Source: Frigidibacter albus | Lineage (GTDB): Bacteria; Pseudomonadota; Alphaproteobacteria; Rhodobacterales; Rhodobacteraceae | DNA length: 64,000 nt | Assembly (NCBI RefSeq): GCF_009908165.1 | Contig: NZ_JAAAUC010000005.1 | Location: 248,001-312,000 of the forward strand | Direction: 5' to 3' | Part shown: piece by piece, positions 9,499 to 18,708 of the stretch | Layout: each line of letters begins with the position of its first letter | How positions within the stretch are numbered: the stretch's first letter is position 1 | The notes under the pieces: model-generated | Databases searched by the model: none | Told to the model about the DNA's origin: nothing | Seen by the model: only the letters and a program-made list of their open reading frames with translations | Program-made: the position numbers and the translations under genes

Positions 9499-10929
9499 CT
9501 ACCTCCGGTCGCGGATCGACCAGGCGATCAGGGTCAGCACCGACCAGCCCAGCAGCAGGAACAGCCCCGCGAGCGCCGCGATCCGCAGCCGCTGCGGGTA
9601 TTCCGCCGTCTGCGCCAGCGTCGGGCGCACATGCGCGGCCAGATAGCGGTTCTGGCGCTGCGCCTCGGCCCGGGCGAGGTCATGCGCGGCAAGGGCCGAG
9701 AGGTAGCTCTGCTCGGCAAACTCCCGCTCCACCGTCAGCCGCTCGAACTCGCCCACCACCGTGGCATAGGCCTCGCCGCCGCTGCCGGCACCGAACTTGC
9801 CACGCTCTGCCGCGATCCGCGCCTCGATCACCGCGATCTTGTCCTGTCGCAGTCGCGCCCGGGGGTCCGCGGCAGTCGTCGCCTGCAGCAGCATGTCGAG
9901 TTCGATCAGCGCCTCGGCCAGCTGGGTGTTGAGCGTGTCGATCACCCCCATCTGGCTTTGCAGATCCGCCTCGGGATCGACGATCTGATGGGTGCTGCGA
10001 AAGCCGGTCAGCGCCGCGCGCGCCGATTGCAGCCGCGCCATCGCCCGGTCCAGCTCGTCCTGCGCGTGGCGGGTGGCATCGGCGCGGGCGGCGGCAGAGA
10101 GATCGTTGATCATCGCCGTGCTTTCCTCAAGGATCGCCGTTGCCAGCTGCTGCGCGCCCTGCGGCGTGAAGGCCAGCGCCGTCAGCTCGAGGATGCCGTC
10201 GCCCTGATCGTAGGAGATTCGCACCATCCGCTGCCAATGGTCGCGCAGATCCTCGACCGTGGCATCGGCGGGCAGGGTGAAGACCGGGTCGGGCCCCGGG
10301 CGGCCATACATGGCGCGCAGGTCCAGCTTCGCGTCGATGCGCGCCACCATGTCCTGGCTGCGGATGAATTCATAAAGGATGTCGGTATCCGAGGAACTGC
10401 CGGTCGAGAGCCCGGCAAAGCCGCCCAGCATCTCCATCGGCGAGGCCTGATCCTCGCGCCGGACCGAGAAGGAGGTGACCGAGGCATATTGATCCTCTGC
10501 CACGGCCCACAGATACCAGACCAGCGCTGCGAAGGGTAGCAGCACCAGCAGCGCAAAGGCCCACATGGCGCCGCGGTGCCGCGGCCTCAGCCGGGCAGAG
10601 CCGGGCGTGGCGGCAGGCTGAGGGGCGCGCGGCAGCGGGGCAGCGGGGCGCGGCGCGGGCAGCATGTGCTGTGCGGTCTGCAGGGCGTTTTGCGGCTTGT
10701 GCAGCGCCTGCGCCACCAGCGCATTGCCGCGATGGCCCACCGCCGGCCCGCCGCGGGGCGGGGCCGGGCGCTGCGGCTGAACTGCCTCGGGCCGTCCAGT
10801 GTCAGGCCAGTGCGGCGCGGGCTTTGGCCCGCCGATCTGCACCACATTCTGCGCGGCGGGGTGCGGAGTGGCCCCCTGCGCGGCGCTCTCTCCCGCGACC
10901 GCGGGCCTGTTCAGCGTGCCTTCTGTCAC
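9499..10929 (-). CDS. kpsE: Capsule export inner-membrane periplasmic adaptor
   Basis: A polysaccharide co-polymerase/adaptor of the KpsE/BexC group that spans the periplasm and links KpsMT to the outer-membrane channel. With the GTG at 10929, preceded by a G-rich GGGGGG site, it has 476 residues. Residues 1-118 form a cytoplasmic Pro/Ala-rich tail. The first membrane helix is at about 121-143 (AMWAFALLVLLPFAALVWYL), followed by a long helical periplasmic region with coiled-coil character and a last membrane helix near 450-472. Typical KpsE is about 380-400 residues, so an internal ATG at 10665 (388 residues) is an alternative start that would remove most of the tail. A still longer open frame upstream overlaps kpsM and is rejected. 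No KpsD, KpsC or KpsS is in the window. Confidence 0.82.
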   Translation of the reverse strand: MTEGTLNRPAVAGESAAQGATPHPAAQNVVQIGGPKPAPHWPDTGRPEAVQPQRPAPPRGGPAVGHRGNALVAQALHKPQNALQTAQHMLPAPRPAAPLPRAPQPAATPGSARLRPRHRGAMWAFALLVLLPFAALVWYLWAVAEDQYASVTSFSVRREDQASPMEMLGGFAGLSTGSSSDTDILYEFIRSQDMVARIDAKLDLRAMYGRPGPDPVFTLPADATVEDLRDHWQRMVRISYDQGDGILELTALAFTPQGAQQLATAILEESTAMINDLSAAARADATRHAQDELDRAMARLQSARAALTGFRSTHQIVDPEADLQSQMGVIDTLNTQLAEALIELDMLLQATTAADPRARLRQDKIAVIEARIAAERGKFGAGSGGEAYATVVGEFERLTVEREFAEQSYLSALAAHDLARAEAQRQNRYLAAHVRPTLAQTAEYPQRLRIAALAGLFLLLGWSVLTLIAWSIRDRR

Positions 10930-11034
10930 ATCGCCCCCCGGCGCCCGGCGCCCGTTTGCGTTTCGGAAACCAATCTCGCGCCAGATGGCAGCGCGGGTCG
11001 GCAAGGCCCGGCATACAGCAGGGATGGTCAACCG
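10930..11034. promoter_or_regulatory. Divergent promoter region between kpsE and kpsM
   Basis: A 105-base space separates the kpsE start (minus) from the kpsM start (plus) and must hold the promoters for both arms of the capsule export genes, unless kpsE starts further in. I see no clear -35/-10 hexamers by eye. Confidence 0.4.
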
Positions 11035-11826
11035 ATGCTTAAGGCGGCCCGGAAAATCCGGCGGGGCAAAACGGTGCGCGCCGTGGCGGCGCTGATCCTG
11101 CGCGAGATGGAAACCACCTTCGGCCGCTCGCCCGGCGGCTATCTCTGGGCGGTGGCCGAACCCGTGGCGGCAATCGCGCTGCTGTCTGTGGCATTTTCGA
11201 TCGCGCTCAGGGCGCCCGCGCTCGGCTCCAGCTTCGCGCTGTTCTACGCGACCGGCTATTTGCCCTTCACCATGGTGCTCGACACCGCGAACAAGGTGGC
11301 GAACGCCATCCGCTTCTCGCGCCCGCTGCTGACCTATCCGGCGGTGACCTTCCTCGATGCGCTGCTGGCGCGGTTCGCGTTGAACCTGCTGACCCATGCG
11401 CTGGTCTTCTGCCTGGTCATCGCCGGGATTGTTGTGGTGCTTGGGGCGGACATCACCCCAGATCTGCCGCGGATCCTGTCGGCGATGGCCATGGCGTCGG
11501 TCTTGGGGCTGGGGATCGGCGCGCTGAACTGCCTGTTGTTCAACACCTGGCCGCTGTGGGAGCGGATCTGGCAGATCGTCACCCGGCCACTGTTCATCGT
11601 GTCGGGCGTGTTCTTCCTGCCCGAGGATATTCCGGTGCCCTACGACTTCTGGCTGGCGCTGAACCCGGTGGTGCATGTGGTGGGCGAGATGCGCCGGGGC
11701 CTCTATGCGGGGTATGAGACGCCGGGGGTGTCGTATGTCTATGTCTATGGTCTCGGCCTTGGCTGCCTCGCGCTTGGCCTTGTGCTGCTGGGGCGGCACC
11801 ACCGCGCCATTCTGGGCGAGGGGTGA
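11035..11826 (+). CDS. kpsM: Capsule polysaccharide export ABC transporter permease
   Basis: Membrane subunit of the ABC-2 capsule exporter, partner of KpsT. The 263-residue protein has a short basic N-terminus followed by LILREMETTFGRSPGGYLWA (about 20-39), the diagnostic opening of KpsM/BexB permeases, and six hydrophobic segments. NTWPLWERIWQIVTRP and the VSGVFFLPEDIP motif between helices 4 and 5 are also typical. The ATG at 11035 is chosen because it gives exactly the family N-terminus. It points away from kpsE and kpsT although the products form one complex, and converges with the RTX gene, whose stop is only 9 bases away. Confidence 0.95.
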   Translation: MLKAARKIRRGKTVRAVAALILREMETTFGRSPGGYLWAVAEPVAAIALLSVAFSIALRAPALGSSFALFYATGYLPFTMVLDTANKVANAIRFSRPLLTYPAVTFLDALLARFALNLLTHALVFCLVIAGIVVVLGADITPDLPRILSAMAMASVLGLGIGALNCLLFNTWPLWERIWQIVTRPLFIVSGVFFLPEDIPVPYDFWLALNPVVHVVGEMRRGLYAGYETPGVSYVYVYGLGLGCLALGLVLLGRHHRAILGEG

Positions 11827-11835
11827 GCCGGGACC

Positions 11836-14800
11836 TCAGGCAAAGACGAAGTCATCGGCCCCGAGGCTGCCCGCGGCCACGCCCTCCAGCGTGATGGTGC
11901 CGCTGCCGTAGTCGATCAGCGCATTGCCCGCGCTGTAGGTGATGGTCAGACTGGAATAGCTCTGCCCTGTGCCCTCCAGCCGGATCACGTCGAGGCCGTC
12001 CTCGAAATCGGCGATCCGGTCGGCGCCGTCGCCGGGACGGAACACGAAGGTATCGGACCCGGTGCCGCCGACCAGAAAGTCATTGCCGGTGCCCCCGATG
12101 ATCCAGTCCTCCCCCGCCCCGCCATAGAGCTGATCATTGCCACCGCCGCCCTCCAGCCGGTCATTCCCGTCCTCGCCATAGAAGACGTCATCGCCCGCGC
12201 CGCCCTTGATGATGTCATCGCCGGTCCAGCCCCAGACGGTATCGCCCTTCCCCGGCGCGGTCTGGGCGCTGTCATCGAAGAGGTCATTGCCCGCGCCCAG
12301 CATCACCGTATCGCTGCCCGGCCCGCCCCAGACCTGATCGTCGCCATTGCCGGCGCGGATCGTGTCATTGCCCGGACCGCCATGGATCCGGTCATTGCCG
12401 TCGCCGCCCTCGATGTAGTCGTCCCCTTCCTCGCCATAGAGCAGATCGTCGCCGCCCCGCCCGTAGATCGTGTCATTGCCCGGCCCGGCATAGACGGTGT
12501 CGGCCCCTTGCGGCCCGGTCTGGTCATTGTCGTAGAAAATGTCGTCGCCATTGCCCAGATAGACCAGGTCGCGGCCGTTGCCGCCCCAGACCTGATCGTC
12601 GCCATCGCCGCCGCGGATCAGGTCATCGCCGTTGCCGCCATAGAGCTGATCGTCCCCGCCATTGCCGATCAGCGTGTCATTGCCGTCCTCGCCGTAGAAG
12701 ACGTCATCCCCGGCGCCGCCCTTGATGATGTCATTCCCCGTCCAGCCCCAGACGGTATCGCCCGGCCCCGGCGCGGTCTGGGCGCTGTCGTCGAAGACAT
12801 CATCGCCCTCGCCCAGCATCACCGTATCGCTGCCCGCCCCGCCCCAGACCTGATCGTTGCCGGTCCCGGCCCGGATCGTGTCATTGCCCGGACCGCCATG
12901 GATCATGTCATTGCCTTCGCCGCCCTCGATGTAGTCGTCCCCCTCCTCGCCATGCAGCACGTCATCGCCGCCCCGGCCATAGATCGTGTCATTGCCGGGC
13001 CCGGCATAGACGGTGTCGCCGCCCTTCTCGCCGGTCTGGTCATTGTCGTAGAAAATATCGTCGCCATTGCCCATGTAGATCAGGTCGCGGCCGTTGCCGC
13101 CCCAGATCTGGTCATCGCCATCGCCGCCGCGGATCGTGTCATAGCCGTTGCCGCCATAAAGCTTGTCGTCGCCCCCGCCGCCTTCCAGGATGTCCTCGCC
13201 ATCCTCGCCGTAGAAGACGTCATCCCCGGCGCCGCCCCTGATGATGTCATTCCCCGTCCAGCCCCAGACAGTATCGCCCGGCCCCGGCGCGGTCTGGGCG
13301 CTGTCGTCGAAGACATCATCGCCCTCGCCCAGCATCACCGTATCGCTGCCCGGTCCGCCCCAGACCTGATCGTCGCCATTGCCGGCGCGGATCGTGTCAT
13401 TGCCCGGACCGCCATGGATCCGGTCATTGCCGTCGCCGCCTTCGATGTAGTCGTCGCCCTCGCCGCCATCCAGCAGGTCATTGCCGGCGCCGCCCAGTAT
13501 GGTGTCGTTGCCGGCCAGCCCGAAGATCTCGTCGTCCCACTCGGTGCCCACCAGATGGTCCGGCCCCGGCGTGGCGACGATGTCCGGCGTCGTCAGCACC
13601 AACGGCGGCCTGTCGGGGCCGATGAAGCCCCCGGGGAACACCTGTGCCAGCGTCAGCGAGCGGCCGTCGGCGGAATAGATCTCCAGCACCTCGCCGCGAT
13701 AGCTGATGATCGCGCCGTAGCTGGTGGACTGGAAGGTCAGCTGCGAAGGGTCATAGAGCATCGGCCAGGCCGACAGGTCCAGCCGGTCCACCCCCGCCTC
13801 GAAATCGGTGATCGTGTCCAGCACGCCATCAAAGCTCAGCACGAAAATGTCGGCGCCGCTGCCCCCGGTCATCCGGTCGCTGCCGGCGCCGTCCACCAGG
13901 ATATCCGCCCCCGCTCCGCCGGTCAGCGTATCATTGCCGGCGCCGCCCATCAGCAGATCCTCGCCCGCGCCCCCTGCAAGCGTCCCGCCCGAACCGGGCG
14001 CGGTCAGCGTGACCCCAAGCGCGGCGACCGGCAGCACGAACTGGCTGATCCCCGGCTCGGATTGCGAGGACACGAAGACCTGGATGTCAGAGCCGACCTG
14101 CACCGCGGTGATCGCAGCGACATTGTCGAGGGTGGTGGCGGCGCTGTCGCTGATCGTCTGCAGATAGACCAGCGTGCCATCGGGCAGCAGCGTGAACAGC
14201 GTCAGCCCGTCATCGGCGCCGCCCACAATGATGAAGGCGCGGTCGCCGACGGTGATCGCCTCCAGCGCGGTCACGCCGTCAAAGCGGGTGTCCAGCGTGT
14301 CGATCACGTGGTCGGTGGCGGTCAGGCTGCCATCCGCGCCGACCGCCACCACGCTGATCGAGGAGGAGCCGGCCGAGGCCATGATCGCATAGGTCGCGCC
14401 ACCGATGGTCACCGTCTGGATTCCCGTGGGCGTGTTGACCCCCAGCCCCTCCTGCGCGCCGATGCCGCCCACCAGCGTCAGCGCCCCGGTCGCCGGATCG
14501 ACGCTGTAGCTGGCAACGCCGTCGCCGCTGGCCGAGGCGGCCAGCACATAGGCTGTGCCACCCACCGTCGCCGTTGCCATCGCCGACACGTCGCCGCCAT
14601 AGCCGCCTGTCGCCTGCGCTCCACCCGCCGCCGTCAGCGCAAGATCGGGTGCAACCGCATAGCCGGCGATGCCGCCCCCCGCGCCCTCGGCCGCATAGAC
14701 ATAGGTCGCGCCGCCGATGCTGACCGAGACGAAGGCACTCGCACTGCCCGGCCCCGCCACGCCGGTGCCGGGATCCAGCATCCCGGTCCCCGACAGGCTG

Positions 14801-15093
14801 ACCCCGCTCAGCCCGCCGCCATTGGGCGACAGCAGCAGCACCTGATTGCCGACCTGCACCACCCCGATCTCGGCCACGGGCACGGTCGCGCCAGACCCGG
14901 GCAGCCCCTGCTGGTCCACCAGCTTGGGCGCCTTGCCCGGCGACAACGCGAAAGTGGTAACCCCGCCCCCCGCGCCGCTGGTCGCCACAAGGAAGGTGCC
15001 CTGGGCCGTCGTGACGACCTCAAGATCCTGCACCCCCGAAAGATAGCTCATCGCCCCGCCACCGGCGGAGCCCCCATACACCATTTGTGCCAC
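11836..15093 (-). CDS. Large RTX (haemolysin-type calcium-binding repeat) protein with an N-terminal propeller-like region
   Basis: A predicted secreted or surface protein of about 1085 residues. Residues 1-400 consist of repeating GGxTYVxAA-like blades that resemble a beta-propeller. A first RTX block (about 410-450) and an M10-type C-terminal motif (DTITDFEAGVDRLDLS, about 470) follow. Residues about 545-1005 are nonapeptide GGxGxDxL/I/V repeats built into an 86-residue unit, before a C-terminal end (FVFRPGDGADRIADFEDG ... DDFVFA) that fits a type I secretion signal. RTX repeats bind Ca2+ and fold outside the cell. No protease HExxH or other catalytic motif is seen, so an adhesin or surface-layer-like role is likely. 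The GTG at 15093 has CAGGGGTGG about 6 bases ahead; a TTG at 15117 and an ATG at 15084 are alternatives. No type I secretion genes lie nearby. Confidence 0.88.
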   Translation of the reverse strand: MAQMVYGGSAGGGAMSYLSGVQDLEVVTTAQGTFLVATSGAGGGVTTFALSPGKAPKLVDQQGLPGSGATVPVAEIGVVQVGNQVLLLSPNGGGLSGVSLSGTGMLDPGTGVAGPGSASAFVSVSIGGATYVYAAEGAGGGIAGYAVAPDLALTAAGGAQATGGYGGDVSAMATATVGGTAYVLAASASGDGVASYSVDPATGALTLVGGIGAQEGLGVNTPTGIQTVTIGGATYAIMASAGSSSISVVAVGADGSLTATDHVIDTLDTRFDGVTALEAITVGDRAFIIVGGADDGLTLFTLLPDGTLVYLQTISDSAATTLDNVAAITAVQVGSDIQVFVSSQSEPGISQFVLPVAALGVTLTAPGSGGTLAGGAGEDLLMGGAGNDTLTGGAGADILVDGAGSDRMTGGSGADIFVLSFDGVLDTITDFEAGVDRLDLSAWPMLYDPSQLTFQSTSYGAIISYRGEVLEIYSADGRSLTLAQVFPGGFIGPDRPPLVLTTPDIVATPGPDHLVGTEWDDEIFGLAGNDTILGGAGNDLLDGGEGDDYIEGGDGNDRIHGGPGNDTIRAGNGDDQVWGGPGSDTVMLGEGDDVFDDSAQTAPGPGDTVWGWTGNDIIRGGAGDDVFYGEDGEDILEGGGGDDKLYGGNGYDTIRGGDGDDQIWGGNGRDLIYMGNGDDIFYDNDQTGEKGGDTVYAGPGNDTIYGRGGDDVLHGEEGDDYIEGGEGNDMIHGGPGNDTIRAGTGNDQVWGGAGSDTVMLGEGDDVFDDSAQTAPGPGDTVWGWTGNDIIKGGAGDDVFYGEDGNDTLIGNGGDDQLYGGNGDDLIRGGDGDDQVWGGNGRDLVYLGNGDDIFYDNDQTGPQGADTVYAGPGNDTIYGRGGDDLLYGEEGDDYIEGGDGNDRIHGGPGNDTIRAGNGDDQVWGGPGSDTVMLGAGNDLFDDSAQTAPGKGDTVWGWTGDDIIKGGAGDDVFYGEDGNDRLEGGGGNDQLYGGAGEDWIIGGTGNDFLVGGTGSDTFVFRPGDGADRIADFEDGLDVIRLEGTGQSYSSLTITYSAGNALIDYGSGTITLEGVAAGSLGADDFVFA
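12074..13462. repeat. Five tandem 258-base coding repeats in the RTX gene (A-B-A-B-A)
   Basis: The same landmark (reverse complement of a QxWGG codon run) recurs at 12331, 12589, 12847, 13105 and 13363, that is every 258 bases (86 residues) exactly. Alternate copies match better: copies at 12331, 12847 and 13363 carry FDDSAQTAPG, and those at 12589 and 13105 carry FYDNDQTG. The higher-order period is therefore 516 bases (172 residues). Confidence 0.9.
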
Positions 15094-15267
15094 TGTCCAC
15101 CCCTGAACGCAGGCCAATCCACCACGGCCGACCTTGCCGCGGCGTGGTTGACAGGGCCTTTCGGAACCGGGGCGGAAATGTGGCCTTTGGGGGCAATTGT
15201 CGGCAGGGGGGAGGGGAACAGGTCAGGGTGCGCAGGCGCAGAAGAGGCTGCAGACGTCACCGTCAGA
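15094..15267. promoter_or_regulatory. Upstream region of the RTX gene
   Basis: About 175 bases between the RTX start and the dispersed element. It must contain the RTX promoter on the minus strand. I see no convincing hexamers. Otherwise nothing is recognised. Confidence 0.35.
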
Positions 15268-15429
15268 GGGCAGCGCCCGTCCGCCGGGTGGGCGCTGCAA
15301 CGGTGGTTCTAGGCGCTTTATGGTGCGGCGCACCTCCACCGGCGTTCTAGGCGCAACGGTTGAGAAGCGCCCGCCCGAGGGGGCGGACGGGCGCTGCCCG
15401 GCGGCGCTGAAGCGCCTTGTTCCGGGCAA
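15268..15429. repeat. Dispersed palindromic intergenic element, copy 1
   Basis: About 160 bases bounded by an 18-base perfect inverted repeat (15268-15285 GGGCAGCGCCCGTCCGCC with its complement at 15382-15399). Inside are two direct copies of GTTCTAGGCGC. Outside the right arm is a second small hairpin, GGCGCT-GA-AGCGCC (15403-15416), and then GGGCAA. A near-identical copy is at 48877-49036 in the same orientation. Both copies lie just beyond the 3' end of a minus-strand gene (mtlK here). No open frame or transposase is inside, so it looks like a MITE or REP-type element. Confidence 0.8.
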
Positions 15430-15458
15430 GGAAGAGAAGGCAAAAGAAGTAACTGGTG

Positions 15459-16931
15459 TCAGAGAGCTCCCGCCAGATACCGCAGCATCACCGGCCGGCA
15501 GCCCTCGGCCCAGACCGCGCGCAGCAGGGTGGCGAAGGTTTCGGCCACCTCCGGGTTCTCGCCCAGATCGCCATAAACCTCGCGCATCGCCAGCCATTCG
15601 GCGGGATCATCCTTGGCCCGCGCCGCCCGGGCCGTCAGCATCTCCCAGTTCGGATCGTTCGGCGCGATCTCGGCCCCGCTTTCCGTCGTGCCAAAGCAAT
15701 AGCGGCACCACAGCGCCGAGAGCAGGATCAGCCCGGTCGGCTCTCCCCCCGCCGCCAGCACGTCGCGGATGGTCGGGATGATGAACTTCGGCTGCCGGTT
15801 CGAGCCGTCGAGGCACAGCCGCCGCACCGTGTCCGCCACCTCGGGGTTGGCAAAGCGTTCCACGATCAGTGCCTTGTAATCTGCCAGGTCCTGCCCCGGC
15901 ACCGGCGGCACCACCGGGATCACCTCGGACGACAGGATCCGGCTGAGGAAGGCACTGACCAGCGGCTCTTCCATCGCCTCATGCACGAAATGGATGTCCA
16001 TCAGCCCGGCGGGATAAGCGATGATCGCGTGCCCGCCGTTCAGGATGCGGATCTTCATCGTCTCGAAGCGGTCCACATGCGGGGTGAAGGTCACGCCGAC
16101 CTTTTCCAGCGCCGGGCGGCCGGCGGGGAAGTTGTCCTCCATCACCCATTGCCGGAACGGCTCGCAGGTGACGGGGGCGGCATCGTCGAGGCCCAATTCC
16201 GCCGCCATCTCGCGCTCGCGCGGGCCGGTGGCCGGGGTGATGCGATCCACCATCGAGTTGGGAAAGGCCACCGCCTCGGCGATCCAGCCGGCAAGCTCCC
16301 CGTCCTGCAGGGTTGCCAGCCCCACCACCGCGTCGCGGGTGACATGGCCGTTATGGGGGACATTGTCGCAGCACATCACGGTGAAGGGCTGCACCCCCGC
16401 CGCGCGCCGCGCCCGCAGCGCCGCCACGATGGCGCCGAAAACGGTGCCCGGACGGTCCGGGTTCGCCGCGTCGTGCAAAATGTCGGGATGGTCCGGGCTG
16501 AAGGTATTGGTCTTGGGATCAATGTAATAGCCGCCCTCCGTCACCGTCAGGCTGACGATGCGGATGGCGGGGTCCGCCATTGCCGCGATCAGGCTGGGGT
16601 TGCCCGGCTCCACCGGAACAAAGCCGGTCATCGCGCCGATCACCCGCGCCGAATGGGCACCCGGCGCCAGCTCGATCACGCTCGACAGGTAGTCCTGCGC
16701 CGCCAGCACCTCGCGCATCCGCGCATCGCCCTCGCGCACACCGGCGCCAAGGATCGCCCAGTCATGGCCCTCGCCCAACGCGAACAGGTCGTCGAGATAC
16801 ACCGCCATATGCGCGCGGTGGAAGTTGCCGCAGCCGACATGCACGATGCCGGGGGTCAAGCCTGCGCGGTCATAGCCGGGGCGCAGGGTGGCTGCGGGAA
16901 GCGCGGAAAGGGTGGCGTTGGAAAGGGTCAT
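15459..16931 (-). CDS. mtlK: Mannitol 2-dehydrogenase (polyol dehydrogenase)
   Basis: Oxidises D-mannitol (and probably D-arabitol) to the ketose with NAD+ in the cytoplasm. The 490 residues match the family length of the polyol-specific long-chain dehydrogenases. The NAD-binding stretch GIVHVGCGNFHRAHMAVYLDD is near residues 28-48, SLTVTEGGYYID near 148, MCCDNVPHNG near 210, and the catalytic-lysine region QPKFIIPT near 385. It is the last gene of the smo operon, 1 base after smoS, and is followed by the dispersed palindromic element. In Rhodobacter sphaeroides xylB and mtlZ follow mtlK, but here the next gene is the unrelated RTX protein. Confidence 0.93.
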   Translation of the reverse strand: MTLSNATLSALPAATLRPGYDRAGLTPGIVHVGCGNFHRAHMAVYLDDLFALGEGHDWAILGAGVREGDARMREVLAAQDYLSSVIELAPGAHSARVIGAMTGFVPVEPGNPSLIAAMADPAIRIVSLTVTEGGYYIDPKTNTFSPDHPDILHDAANPDRPGTVFGAIVAALRARRAAGVQPFTVMCCDNVPHNGHVTRDAVVGLATLQDGELAGWIAEAVAFPNSMVDRITPATGPREREMAAELGLDDAAPVTCEPFRQWVMEDNFPAGRPALEKVGVTFTPHVDRFETMKIRILNGGHAIIAYPAGLMDIHFVHEAMEEPLVSAFLSRILSSEVIPVVPPVPGQDLADYKALIVERFANPEVADTVRRLCLDGSNRQPKFIIPTIRDVLAAGGEPTGLILLSALWCRYCFGTTESGAEIAPNDPNWEMLTARAARAKDDPAEWLAMREVYGDLGENPEVAETFATLLRAVWAEGCRPVMLRYLAGAL

Positions 16932-16932
16932 G

Positions 16933-17703
16933 TCAGCTCATCCAGTTGCCGCCATCGACATTGTATGTCTGGGCGACGATGTAGTCGGCCTCGGGCGAGG
17001 CAAGGAAGATGGCCATGCCGGTCAGATCGGCAGCGGTGGCCATCCGGCCAAGGGGAACCTCGGCGCCGACAAGGCGCTTCTTTTCCCCCAGCGGGCGGTT
17101 CTCGTATTTGGCGAACAGCGCGTCGACGCCGTCCCAATGCTCGCCATCCACCACCCCGGGCGCGATGGCGTTGACGTTGATGCCATGCGCGATCAGGTTC
17201 AGGCCTGCCGATTGGGTCAGGCTGATGACGGCGGCCTTGGTCGCGCAATAGACGCCCACCAGCGCCTCGCCGCGGCGCCCAGCCTGGCTGGCCATGTTGA
17301 TGATCTTGCCGCCCTTGCCGCGCGCGATCATCGACCGCGCCGCGGCCTGCATCATGAACAGCGTCCCCGCGACGTTGATCTGGAACAGCCGGTCATAGCT
17401 TTCGCGGGTAATGTCCACGATGGGCGCCAGATCGAACAGCGCCGCGTTGTTGATCAGGATGTCCAGCCCGCCCGTCCGCTCCTCCACCGCCGTCACCGCG
17501 GCGTCGATGCTGGCCTGCTGCGTCACATCGAGATGCAGCGCATAGGCGCCGGGGCCGATCTCCGCCGCCGCCGCCTCTGCCGCTTGCAGGTTGATGTCGG
17601 CAATCGCCACCACCGCGCCCTCGGCCACATAGGCCGCCGCAAACGCTTTCCCGATCCCGCGCGCCGATCCGGTGATCAGCGCGGATTTCCCCTTCAGCCG
17701 CAT
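16933..17703 (-). CDS. smoS: Sorbitol dehydrogenase, SDR family
   Basis: Oxidises D-sorbitol (glucitol), and in the characterised Rhodobacter enzyme also galactitol and L-iditol, using NAD+. The 256-residue classical SDR has TGSARGIG (11-18), NNAA (85-88), the catalytic S139 in NMASQ, and YCATK (Y152, K156). The C-terminus QTYNVDGGNWMS and the segment GVVDGEHWDGVDA are, as I recall them, close to the R. sphaeroides SmoS enzyme. It overlaps smoK by one base and is followed by mtlK, so uptake and oxidation are encoded together. Confidence 0.95.
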   Translation of the reverse strand: MRLKGKSALITGSARGIGKAFAAAYVAEGAVVAIADINLQAAEAAAAEIGPGAYALHLDVTQQASIDAAVTAVEERTGGLDILINNAALFDLAPIVDITRESYDRLFQINVAGTLFMMQAAARSMIARGKGGKIINMASQAGRRGEALVGVYCATKAAVISLTQSAGLNLIAHGINVNAIAPGVVDGEHWDGVDALFAKYENRPLGEKKRLVGAEVPLGRMATAADLTGMAIFLASPEADYIVAQTYNVDGGNWMS

Positions 17704-18698
17704 CAGATCGCCAGCCCCGCGGCATCGAAGCGGTGGATCTGCGTGGCATCCGGCGTCAGGAACACCTTGTCGCCGTGGTAGAGGCCCACGTCGCCCCCCG
17801 CCCGCAGGTTGAGGGTGCCATGCTCGGTATGCACATGCAGGAAGGTGTCGGAGCCGAGGTGCTCGGAAACCCCGACCGTCCCGGCCCAGTCCCCCGCCTC
17901 GCGGCTGACGGCGATATGCTCGGGGCGGATGCCGATCTCATGCGCGCCATGCTTGGCCGCCTCGGCGGCGCCGATGAAGTTCATCCGCGGGCTGCCGATG
18001 AACCCCGCCACGAAGCGGTTCGCGGGCGCGCGGTAAAGCTCCAGCGGGCTGCCCACCTGCTCGATCTTCCCGGCCTGAAGCACCACGATCTTGTCGGCCA
18101 TGGTCATCGCCTCGACCTGGTCATGGGTCACGTAGATCATCGTGGTCTTCAGCGTCTGGTGCAGCTCGGAAATCTCCAGCCGCATGTTCACCCGCAGCGC
18201 GGCGTCGAGGTTCGACAGCGGCTCGTCGAACAGGAAGGCCGAGGGGCTGCGCACGATGGCCCGCCCGATGGCCACCCGCTGGCGCTGCCCGCCCGACAGC
18301 TGGCCCGGGCGCCGGTCCAGATAGGCGCCAAGGTTCAGCACCTTCGCCGCCGCCTCGACCTTGGCGTCGATGGCCGCCCTGTCCAGCCCCGCCATCTTCA
18401 GCGGGAAGCCGATGTTCTTGCGCACCGACATATGCGGGTAGAGCGCATAGCTTTGAAACACCATCGCCAGCCCGCGCTTGGCGGGGGGCAGCCCGGTCGC
18501 ATCCTTGCCGTCGATCTCGATCCGCCCGCCGCTGGTATCCTCCAGCCCGGCGATCAGCCGCAGCAGCGTGGACTTGCCGCAGCCCGAGGGCCCGACGAAC
18601 ACCACGAATTCGCCCTTGCCGATGGTCAGGTCCAGCGGCGGGATCACTTCGGCGTCGCCAAAGCGCTTGGTCACGCCCTTCAGTTCGATATGGCCCAT
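17703..18698 (-). CDS. smoK: Polyol ABC transporter ATPase
   Basis: ATP-binding subunit of the sorbitol/mannitol importer, of the MalK/UgpC class. The 331-residue protein has Walker [10 protein letters not shown] (about 36-44), the Q-loop [10 protein letters not shown], signature LSGGQRQR, Walker [12 protein letters not shown] and the switch in YVTHDQ. The last 100 residues form a TOBE/OB regulatory domain (IGIRPEHI). It lies between the permease smoG (10-base gap) and smoS (1-base overlap). Confidence 0.94.
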   Translation of the reverse strand: MGHIELKGVTKRFGDAEVIPPLDLTIGKGEFVVFVGPSGCGKSTLLRLIAGLEDTSGGRIEIDGKDATGLPPAKRGLAMVFQSYALYPHMSVRKNIGFPLKMAGLDRAAIDAKVEAAAKVLNLGAYLDRRPGQLSGGQRQRVAIGRAIVRSPSAFLFDEPLSNLDAALRVNMRLEISELHQTLKTTMIYVTHDQVEAMTMADKIVVLQAGKIEQVGSPLELYRAPANRFVAGFIGSPRMNFIGAAEAAKHGAHEIGIRPEHIAVSREAGDWAGTVGVSEHLGSDTFLHVHTEHGTLNLRAGGDVGLYHGDKVFLTPDATQIHRFDAAGLAI

Positions 18699-18708
18699 TC
18701 TGGTCCCC

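Noticed and set aside
12074-13462. Regularly spaced DNA repeats resembling a CRISPR or satellite array
   Set aside because: Spacing is 258 bases, without unique spacers, and the repeats are in frame within the RTX protein.
12382-15312. Very long open frame on the plus strand opposite the RTX gene
   Set aside because: It mirrors the repeat of the RTX gene in another frame, its translation is low-complexity and has no domain; the minus-strand reading has clear RTX motifs.
15268-15429. Insertion sequence
   Set aside because: The element has inverted ends but only 160 bases and no transposase frame, so it is called a dispersed palindromic element instead.
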